A stretch of 64,000 bases of DNA from Mesorhizobium sp. M4B.F.Ca.ET.203.01.1.1 (GTDB lineage Bacteria > Pseudomonadota > Alphaproteobacteria > Rhizobiales > Rhizobiaceae): contig NZ_SRUO01000002.1 of the NCBI RefSeq assembly GCF_004791025.1, forward strand, positions 248,001-312,000. Reading direction: 5' to 3'. Of the stretch, positions 18,892-26,146 are shown piece after piece. Numbering within the stretch: position 1 is the stretch's first letter; every line of letters begins with the position of its first letter. Made by a program: the position numbers and the translations under genes. The notes below the pieces were generated by a model. That model was not told where the DNA came from, searched no databases, and saw only the letters and a program-made list of their open reading frames with translations.

Positions 18892-21183
18892 CTACTCCGT
18901 TGTGCCGGCTTTTTTTCTGCGCCGATTGGTATGCGACTGCGCAACGGCCATTTTTAGCTCCGGTGTGATCTCCACAGGCGCATTCTCTGCCCCATGTGGG
19001 TTCTGCAGCCCCTCGACGTGGACGGTCGGGAATGGGAGTTCGATGCCCTGCTCCTTGAAGGCCTGGCGGAGGCGTAAAAAGAATCTGCCTTTCATAGCGA
19101 AGGCGCCTCCCGGTCTGGTTGTGACCTTGACCCTCAAGACGATGCCGTACTCACCGAACTCCTGTACGCCCTGCATCTTGATCGGTTCGATCACCCAGTT
19201 TTTGAATTCGGGGTCTTCCGCCAGTTCCAGGCCGATGCGCTTGATCAGCTTACGAGCGAAGTCGATGTCGGTGTCATAGCCGACGGTGATGTTGAATTTG
19301 TCGGTAACCCAGTCGCGGCTCTGGTTCTGGACGGCTCCGAGTTCACCGAACGGTATTGTGAACAGCGGGCCGCGATGGTGCCGCAGCTTCACCGAGCGCA
19401 GCGAAAAGCTCTCCACCGTACCCCTGTAGCTGCCCGATGAAATGTATTCGCCGACGCGAAACGCATCGTCGAGCAGATAAAACACGCCTGAGATCACGTC
19501 CTTGACGATGGTTTGCGCGCCAAAACCCACGGCGACGCCGACGACGCCGGCGCCGGCGATCAGCGGGCCGATCTGGATACCAATTGAGGCGAGCATCATC
19601 AGCACCGCCATAACGACGATCACTGCGAGCAGAATGTTCTGGATGATGGGCAACAGCGTGCGCAGCCGCGCCTGCTGCGGATCGAGGGTTGGGATGTCCT
19701 CCTCGCCGATCACCGCATGCGACGTTTCGATGCCCAGCTTTCGTTCGATCAAGGCCTTGATGATCGACCAGCCGAAATCGGCGGCAAGAGCAATGACAAT
19801 GACATTGATCAGGCCGCGCAATATGAGCGTGGTCGTCGTATCGCCGTCTCGCATGGCCTGCATGTCCAGACCCCAGACACGCGCAAGAAGGTAAGCCGCC
19901 GCCAGGATCAGGATCATCCGGATTCCGCGATCGATCACAGCGATCGTCACCGCCGGGATCGTAGGCCGGCCGGCATCTTCCGAACCCGGCCGCAGAACGA
20001 AATTGACCCCGCGCTGCGTCAGCACGATTGCAAAAGGCAGGACGAATGCGGCCAAGGTAAACCAGAACCACGTGTACAGGCCGACGATGCGCTCCAGGAA
20101 CAGAGCGACGAAATAGGCAGTCAACAGCCATGTCGCTGCCGTGTGGCCGTGCCCATCGCGCCGTGTCCTTGGCCGGCGCCAGACGGCAAGCAGCAGGAGC
20201 ACCAGCAGCACGAAATCGGCGCCCACCGACAGCACCATCATGCCGTCACGGTCGATGCCGAGACCCGGCAGGAGGATAAACGCGGCGGCGAAGAAGGCGA
20301 AGACGCCGACGATCCGCGTCAGCCAATAGGACCAATGGTCGGCCGTCTCGTTGCTGACCGGCAAGGCACGAACCTCGACAGCGTTCTCGACCTGCATGAA
20401 GGAAGGGACGAGCAGGGCTATGAGGTACGTGCGCACCCCCCATGTAACGACTGCAGCCATCAGGAATGTCAGCACGATCTCACGGATGAGCATTGGCCAG
20501 TCGAACAGCATGAACGCGCCGGCGCTGCCCAGCGCGAACGAGACGATCAGCAGGCTGGAATAAAGCAGGCGGCCACCAATCTTCTTGGCCCGCCCGGTCG
20601 GCGTATCCTTCGATTGCGCGATGATCCAAAGGCGAAATGGACGCGTCAGCTTGTACGTTGCCCAGGTGAGCGCAAGGCCGGCAGCGATGAAAATCGCGAT
20701 CAGCATCAATACGCCGGCAGGTCCCCTGCTGGACATATCCTCCATGGTCGCTTCCCGAACGCGCGCGAATTGGCCGGGCAGCGAGGGCAAGGTTCGCACG
20801 ATCCGTTCGATGTGATGCTTGATCCGATCGAGCGTCGAGGATGCCATCGTGTTCATCTGGCCCGTTGCGGCCGCGGCGTCGGACGATGCGTCAGCCGGTG
20901 AAGCGCCTGCCGCGGCAGGGGCTGCCGTTGAACCGGCGTCCTGATTTCGTTGTTCGGCCACCCAGGCCTTCACCGACGGATCGTCGAGGAGTTCGAACAG
21001 CTGTTTGACCCTTTCGGGCGGGACGGTCGCCGGCGTCTGGGCCTGTGCCGGACCGGCCAGGAAGAGGGCTATCCCGACAACAAGGGACCCGGCAATCAGG
21101 GCAAACATCGCGGTTAGATATTGGAGACGTCGTGCCGGGCGCGCCGGATTCCTGGCTCCCAATCGTCGAATCATGAGCGGCAT
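18892..21183 (-). CDS. MscS-family mechanosensitive channel, large form
   Basis: Taking MPLMIRRLGARN as start (GGAAGG upstream) gives 763 residues. There is a signal peptide ending near GPAQAQ, a periplasmic region with DDPSVKAWVAEQRNQD, about nine to eleven membrane segments, and the MscS pore-lining helix GVVGVAVGFGAQTIVKDVISG followed by FYLLDDAFRVGEYI. The C-terminal beta domain contains SLRSVKLRHHRGPLFTIPFG. Longer starts at 21258 and 21324 are open and cannot be excluded. It would release solutes in hypo-osmotic shock. The gene is convergent with the protease gene and divergent from the glycosyltransferase cluster. Confidence 0.93.
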   Translation of the reverse strand: MPLMIRRLGARNPARPARRLQYLTAMFALIAGSLVVGIALFLAGPAQAQTPATVPPERVKQLFELLDDPSVKAWVAEQRNQDAGSTAAPAAAGASPADASSDAAAATGQMNTMASSTLDRIKHHIERIVRTLPSLPGQFARVREATMEDMSSRGPAGVLMLIAIFIAAGLALTWATYKLTRPFRLWIIAQSKDTPTGRAKKIGGRLLYSSLLIVSFALGSAGAFMLFDWPMLIREIVLTFLMAAVVTWGVRTYLIALLVPSFMQVENAVEVRALPVSNETADHWSYWLTRIVGVFAFFAAAFILLPGLGIDRDGMMVLSVGADFVLLVLLLLAVWRRPRTRRDGHGHTAATWLLTAYFVALFLERIVGLYTWFWFTLAAFVLPFAIVLTQRGVNFVLRPGSEDAGRPTIPAVTIAVIDRGIRMILILAAAYLLARVWGLDMQAMRDGDTTTTLILRGLINVIVIALAADFGWSIIKALIERKLGIETSHAVIGEEDIPTLDPQQARLRTLLPIIQNILLAVIVVMAVLMMLASIGIQIGPLIAGAGVVGVAVGFGAQTIVKDVISGVFYLLDDAFRVGEYISSGSYRGTVESFSLRSVKLRHHRGPLFTIPFGELGAVQNQSRDWVTDKFNITVGYDTDIDFARKLIKRIGLELAEDPEFKNWVIEPIKMQGVQEFGEYGIVLRVKVTTRPGGAFAMKGRFFLRLRQAFKEQGIELPFPTVHVEGLQNPHGAENAPVEITPELKMAVAQSHTNRRRKKAGTTE

Positions 21184-21564
21184 CGCGCTGTAGCCTTCCC
21201 TCAAATCGGCAAGCAAGACATCTATGCCCGTCGTTGCTCCTACCTTGAAGAAGCCCATGTTGTGGTGCAAGACGTCATCATTGCGAGCTAGACAATTGCG
21301 CGATATCGCCGCGCGTCCGTGCACACAACGAAGTGTGATTCTGGAGTGAATAGCGCCATCGGGCCTTTCGCGTTCGGCCCGGTCGGCGCAGTGTGCAGAG
21401 AAGTCGGTGGGTTCGCGGATTGCTAGGCGATCTGCGGCTTCTTGGGTGATTCAAATTGAAAATTGCGCCTTCATGTTTCAAAACAGGTCTGTAGACCAGG
21501 ATGGTTTCGGAGCCTGCGGGTCGGTGACGGCCCTCAAGGCGAGAATTCGAAAAGACGTTCAACA
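21184..21564. other. Divergent intergenic region between mscS-like gene and glycosyltransferase cluster
   Basis: No convincing gene is seen in these 381 bases. It should contain promoters for both directions. One GC-rich dyad is visible at about 21360-21381 (CGGGCC, ten-base loop, GGCCCG). It has no following T-run, so it is not a clear terminator. Confidence 0.5.
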
Positions 21565-22779
21565 ATGACCCAGCACGCAGAAAACACTCGAATTCTCATG
21601 TACAGCCACGACACGTTCGGGCTCGGCCACCTGCAGCGCTGCCGGACTATCGCGCATTCGCTGGTCGAGGATTTCCGCGGACTTCAGGTGCTTATCATTT
21701 CGGGTGCGACCATCGCTGGCGCCTTTGATTACCGCGCCCGTGTCGACTTCGTGAAGATCCCCAGCGTCATCAAGTTGCGCAACGGCGAATACACCTCGCT
21801 GGAAAAGGATATCGATCTGCACGAGACGCTAAGGATGCGCCAGTCGATCATCCGCCACACGGCCGAGAGCTTTCGGCCGGATATCTTCATCGTCGACAAG
21901 GAACCGCTCGGCCTGCGCGGCGAGATCGAGGACACGCTGTCCTATCTCAAAACGCGAGGCACCACGCTCGTGCTGGGCCTGCGCGAGGTGATGGATGCGC
22001 CGCATCTGCTCGAAGCCGAGTGGGCACGCAGGGATGTGATGCGCAAGATTGGCATGTTTTACGACAAGGTCTGGGCCTATGGTCCGCCGGATTTCTACGA
22101 TCCGTTGACCGGCCTGGATGTGCCGCCGGCTGTCAGGGCAAAGATGACCTTCGTCGGTTTCCTGCAACGGAGCCTGCCGCGGAACGAGTTGCCCGGCCAT
22201 CGGCCCGAGGGCGACTATATCCTCGTTACCACCGGTGGCGGGGGTGACGGCGCCGAACTGATCCACGACGTTATCGATGCCTATCAGCAGGATCCGCAAT
22301 TACAGCACAGGGCGCTGATCGTGCTTGGGCCTTACATGCCGGCGCGCAAGCGCAACAAGCTGCTCAGGAAGGGGTCCAAGATCCCCTACATCAAGATCAT
22401 CGAGTTCGACAACCGCATGGAAGACCTGATTGCCGGCGCCAAGGCGGTTGTGGCGATGGGCGGTTACAACACCTATTGCGAGATCCTGTCTTTCGACAAG
22501 CCGGCGCTGATCGTGCCGCGCATCGAACCCCGCGAGGAACAGCTGATCCGCGCGCGGCGTGCAGCAGAACTCGGCCTCATCGAGATGCTTTTGCCGGAGG
22601 AGGCCAAGGATTCCCAGCGGTTTGCCGATGCACTGGTGGCGCTGCCGGACCGGCCTCGCCCGTCGCAGAGCAATCCGCATCTGACGCTGGAAGGGCTGCC
22701 TCATATTTCCGAAATCGTCGCAGAACTGCTCGACCGGCGGGCCGGCCATCACCTTTCGGTCATCGAAGGATCGAACTGA
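21565..22779 (+). CDS. GT-B glycosyltransferase, MurG/COG4671-like
   Basis: The 404-residue cytosolic protein begins MTQHAENTRILMYSHDTFGL followed by GHLQRCRTIAHSL, the nucleotide-sugar glycosyltransferase N-terminus of the COG4671 group. The C-terminal Rossmann half carries VTTGGGGDG and AKAVVAMGGYNTYCEILSF, where MurG-like enzymes bind the sugar nucleotide. The acceptor is unknown. It is the first gene of a three-glycosyltransferase run; the next gene begins one base after its stop. It is a distant paralogue of the gene at 24022. Confidence 0.88.
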   Translation: MTQHAENTRILMYSHDTFGLGHLQRCRTIAHSLVEDFRGLQVLIISGATIAGAFDYRARVDFVKIPSVIKLRNGEYTSLEKDIDLHETLRMRQSIIRHTAESFRPDIFIVDKEPLGLRGEIEDTLSYLKTRGTTLVLGLREVMDAPHLLEAEWARRDVMRKIGMFYDKVWAYGPPDFYDPLTGLDVPPAVRAKMTFVGFLQRSLPRNELPGHRPEGDYILVTTGGGGDGAELIHDVIDAYQQDPQLQHRALIVLGPYMPARKRNKLLRKGSKIPYIKIIEFDNRMEDLIAGAKAVVAMGGYNTYCEILSFDKPALIVPRIEPREEQLIRARRAAELGLIEMLLPEEAKDSQRFADALVALPDRPRPSQSNPHLTLEGLPHISEIVAELLDRRAGHHLSVIEGSN

Positions 22780-22780
22780 G

Positions 22781-24025
22781 TTGCAACGTCGCAAGATCGT
22801 CGTGGTTCTGAAGGGCTATCCGCGGCTGTCGGAAACCTTCATCGCGCAGGAACTGCTCGGTCTGGAGCGTGCGGGGTTCGACCTGGTACTCGTCGCGCTC
22901 AGGCGGCCGACCGACGCGAAACGCCACCCCGTGCATGACGAGATCAAGGCGCCGGTCCATTATCTGCCGGAATATCTGCATCAAGAGCCGCTACGCGTGG
23001 TTCGCTCGCTGTTTGCCTGTCTGCCGCGTCCGGGCTTCTGGCGCGCGCTCGGATCGCTGGCCACCGATATCCCCCGCGACTTTACGCGCAATCGCGTGCG
23101 CCGCTTCGGGCAGGCACTCGTGCTGGCCGCCGAATGGCCGCAAGACGCGGGATGGTTGCATGCGCACTTCGTGCACACGCCGGCATCGGTGACGCGCTAT
23201 GCCAGCCTGCTTCTTGGTCTGCCCTGGAGTTGCTCGGCCCATGCCAAGGACATCTGGACTTCGGCGGACTGGGATCTGGCCGGCAAGCTGTCCTCGGCGC
23301 GTTGGACGGTCACCTGCACAAGAACAGGCTTCGACCGTCTGAAGGAACTCGCCAACGGCAACTCGTCCGTACATCTGAGCTATCATGGGCTCGATCTTGA
23401 TCGCTTCGGCAGCTTCGGCGAGGCGCGAAAGCAGCATGACGGCTCGGCGCCGGGCGAACCGGTTGTCGTTCTCAGTGTCGGGCGCGCCGTCGAAAAGAAG
23501 GGTTACGATATCTTGCTGGAGGCCCTTGCCCTCCTGCCAGCCGATTTGGCGTGGCGTTTCGAGCACATCGGCGGCGGCGAGGAACTGGAACGGCTCAAGG
23601 CGCTGGCGCTAAAGCTCGGCCTGGATGGTCGCGTCGCTTGGAAAGGTGCGCTTGCGCAGGAGGAGGTGCTTGAGCACTATCGAAGCGCCGACATTTTCGC
23701 CCTGGCCTGCAGGATCACTGCAAATGGTGACCGGGACGGCCTGCCGAATGTTCTGGTCGAGGCGGCCAGCCAGCGGCTTGCCTGCGTGTCGACCGACATT
23801 TCCGGCGTGCCGGAGCTTTTATCGCCGGATGAAACCGGGCTGCTGGTTCCGACGGAAAACCCGATTGCCTTGGCACAGGCGCTGGAGCGCCTGATCCGTG
23901 ATCCCGCGCTGCGCGCTCGCCTCGGCGACGCCGCCGAACGGCGCGTGCGAAGCAATTTCGACCATATGGCAAGCATTGGGCAGCTCAAACAGCTGTTCCA
24001 ACAGGAGTGGCAGGCTGCCGAATGA
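22781..24025 (+). CDS. Glycosyltransferase family 4 protein
   Basis: The start is TTG, one base after the previous stop; AAGGA lies upstream. The 414-residue GT-B protein reads KIVVVLKGYPRLSETFIAQE at the N-terminus and LHAHFVHTPASVTRYAS in the acceptor half. VVVLSVGRAVEKKGYDILLE and GLPNVLVEAASQRLACVSTD supply the GT4 nucleotide-sugar site, including the ExxxxxxxE-type region. It probably adds a sugar to a lipid- or polysaccharide-linked acceptor. The stop overlaps the next start (ATGA), so the three glycosyltransferases look like one operon. Confidence 0.9.
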   Translation: MQRRKIVVVLKGYPRLSETFIAQELLGLERAGFDLVLVALRRPTDAKRHPVHDEIKAPVHYLPEYLHQEPLRVVRSLFACLPRPGFWRALGSLATDIPRDFTRNRVRRFGQALVLAAEWPQDAGWLHAHFVHTPASVTRYASLLLGLPWSCSAHAKDIWTSADWDLAGKLSSARWTVTCTRTGFDRLKELANGNSSVHLSYHGLDLDRFGSFGEARKQHDGSAPGEPVVVLSVGRAVEKKGYDILLEALALLPADLAWRFEHIGGGEELERLKALALKLGLDGRVAWKGALAQEEVLEHYRSADIFALACRITANGDRDGLPNVLVEAASQRLACVSTDISGVPELLSPDETGLLVPTENPIALAQALERLIRDPALRARLGDAAERRVRSNFDHMASIGQLKQLFQQEWQAAE

Positions 24026-25173
24026 TGCGGCTGCGCGCCTTCTTGTATGTCCAGCACCTGCTCGGCATCGGTCATCTCGCGCGCACCAGCCGCATCGCGG
24101 CGGCTCTGGTCGATGATGGGTTTGACGTCACCGTCGTGACCGGCGGAGCGCCGGTCGCGGGATTTCCGGGACCGGGGGTAAAGTCGGTAATCCTGCCACC
24201 TGTCACCTCAAGTGATGAAGGATTTTCCGGCCTTGTCGACCTGCAAGGCAAACCCATCGACGATGATTTCAAGAAGCGGCGTTCAGAGATGCTGCTGCAG
24301 GCATTTCGGGATTGCAGGCCTGATATCGTCATGATCGAGGCGTTTCCATTTGGACGCCGGCAGATGCGTTTCGAACTCATGCCGCTGATCGAGGCCATCG
24401 ACGCGACATCGCCCAGGCCGCTGTTGGCGACGTCTGTCCGTGATATCCTTCAGGAGCGCGTCAAGCCGGGCCGAAACGAGGAAACGGTCGATCTTATCAA
24501 CAGGCATTTCGACGTTGTCATGGTTCACGGCGATCCGGCTTTCGCAACCATCGACAAGACATTTCCACTGGCCGGGGCGATCACAGCCGAGGTCACCTAC
24601 ACGGGGCTCGTTGCCGCGCCGCCACCGCCCGCGGCCTCCGAGCGCTTCGACGTTCTGGTGTCGGTTGGCGGCGGCGCTGCCGGAAAACACCTGGTCAGAT
24701 CCGCCATCGCCGCCGCAAGGAATGCCAACAACGCTTGGAAATGGTGTTTGATCACCGGCCCAAACTTGCCGAAAGACGAATTTGACGCGATCGCGCGCGA
24801 TGCCACGCCGGGGCTGTCCATCTTCCGGTTCCGCGAGGATTTCGCCAGCCTGCTGACCGGCGCCCGCCTGTCGGTCTCGCAGGCGGGTTACAACACGGTC
24901 TGCGATGTCCTGCGCGCCGGTTGCCGCTCCCTGCTGGTTCCATTTGCAGCCGGTGGGGAGACCGAACAAACGGTTCGCGCCCTGATGCTCGAAGAACTCG
25001 GTCTTGCAACGGTGCTGACGGAAAAGGACTTAACGCCTGAAGGTTTGGCGCAAGCGATCGAACAGGCGCTGGTGGCGCCGGCGCCATCCGCGCATCGCCT
25101 CGACCTGGAAGGCGCGCATCACGCGGCGCAAATCCTGCGCGAGCGGCATCGAGCCTGGTCCTTGAAATCCTAA
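24022..25173 (+). CDS. GT-B glycosyltransferase, MurG/COG4671-like (second copy)
   Basis: The ATG at 24022 overlaps the upstream stop by four bases; a GTG at 24007 is an alternative. The 383-residue protein opens MMRLRAFLYVQHLLGIGHLA, then RTSRIAAALVDDGFDVTVV, matching the first gene of the run. The C-terminal half has VLVSVGGGAAG and ARLSVSQAGYNTVCDVLRAG, including the glycine-rich donor site. Having two members of the same family around one GT4 suggests a repeating or branched glycan. Acceptor and donor are unknown. Confidence 0.88.
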   Translation: MMRLRAFLYVQHLLGIGHLARTSRIAAALVDDGFDVTVVTGGAPVAGFPGPGVKSVILPPVTSSDEGFSGLVDLQGKPIDDDFKKRRSEMLLQAFRDCRPDIVMIEAFPFGRRQMRFELMPLIEAIDATSPRPLLATSVRDILQERVKPGRNEETVDLINRHFDVVMVHGDPAFATIDKTFPLAGAITAEVTYTGLVAAPPPPAASERFDVLVSVGGGAAGKHLVRSAIAAARNANNAWKWCLITGPNLPKDEFDAIARDATPGLSIFRFREDFASLLTGARLSVSQAGYNTVCDVLRAGCRSLLVPFAAGGETEQTVRALMLEELGLATVLTEKDLTPEGLAQAIEQALVAPAPSAHRLDLEGAHHAAQILRERHRAWSLKS

Positions 25174-25210
25174 CGCGGGTCGCGTCCGTGTTAGAGACGC
25201 GCAAAGCGCT

Positions 25211-25885
25211 TCAAACAGTTCCAATCAGCATGAAGCGCGTATATTTCTTCGTCGGCAGCTCGCCGGAGAACCTGATCTCGCGCAGCGCCGCCATGGCTTC
25301 GAACGCTGCAAGTGAAGCCACGCAGTTGATGTGCGTCGGCTCGCTGAAATAGTCGTTCGATTGCAGCAGGACAGTCGTGCCGCGCGGAAGCAGAGCAAGC
25401 CAGGCGCCGAGATCGGCTATGTGTTCACAGCTTGTATTGACCACCAGGTCGGGTTGCCCGGCCGCATAGTCGAGTGCGTACATATCGTCCGTCAGCGCCC
25501 GGAACCGGTCGCCGGCTTCCCGGTTGAGGGTCAGGGCCACCGCGCCGACTTCGGGATCGATATCGATGCTATCGACCGCCGCTATGTCGAAACGGGCGTC
25601 GTTGAAAAGCATTGCCGGCAATACGCCGTACCATCCACCCAGCACCCATATGCGCTCGAACCGGCCGCCGCAGCTTTCGAAAAGCCTGTCGAGCGCCCAC
25701 ATCTTGCAGGCGACCTGTTTGTGGTTGAAGGCGTTGGCGATGTCGGCCCGCGGATGCTTGGCGATGACGCGCGCCAGCCCGCTCACGAGAGGGTGGTTGA
25801 CATAGGCAGCAATTCCCCGCGTAAGGTCCAGGGCCTGCTCGTGCCCGTCCAAGGCGGCATTGCGTGGTTGCGTGACATCCATCAT
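25211..25885 (-). CDS. Rossmann-fold methyltransferase-like protein
   Basis: The 224-residue protein (start MMDVTQPRN; an upstream start at 25918 is open) has a Rossmann pattern. FERIWVLGGWYGVLPAML stands for SAM motif I, VDSIDIDPEVGAVALTLN carries the acidic end of strand 2, and PDLVVNTSCEHIADLGAWL is a motif IV-like strand. The glycine loop is unusual (GGWYG), so SAM binding is not certain. It is convergent with the glycosyltransferase run and divergent from the degenerate ABC protein, with 261 bases to the latter. It could methylate a glycan or another cell-surface molecule, but this is only context. Confidence 0.6.
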   Translation of the reverse strand: MMDVTQPRNAALDGHEQALDLTRGIAAYVNHPLVSGLARVIAKHPRADIANAFNHKQVACKMWALDRLFESCGGRFERIWVLGGWYGVLPAMLFNDARFDIAAVDSIDIDPEVGAVALTLNREAGDRFRALTDDMYALDYAAGQPDLVVNTSCEHIADLGAWLALLPRGTTVLLQSNDYFSEPTHINCVASLAAFEAMAALREIRFSGELPTKKYTRFMLIGTV

Positions 25886-26146
25886 AGTCGTCTTGTATGG
25901 TGGGATTTCGGGCGACACAACGCAATCTTGCCCCCCGCAAGGCTGTTTGATCCGGGACGTGATTATGCTGTTAGCCGCTTCGCCATTGCCCGGAGAGGGC
26001 CGGTTGCATCTGTCCGGACCGAAGGCGTCCTGGGTGGGCTGCGGCTGCGAGCTTGTCTTTGGCGACGAAGACCTTGCCGATGCGCCCTTCGCCGGCAGGT
26101 GCTCTCACATCCTGCATCCTTCCAGCTGAAGGACCCACAGTCGCAT

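Noticed and set aside
21360..21381. GC hairpin in the mscS-glycosyltransferase intergenic region as a terminator
   Set aside because: The stem is only six pairs with a ten-base loop and no T-run, and it lies between divergent genes where a terminator is not expected.
25331..26146. In-frame upstream extension of the ABC exporter-like protein (272 codons)
   Set aside because: It overlaps the methyltransferase-like gene on the other strand and reads as arginine-rich filler; the membrane protein starts naturally at 26147.
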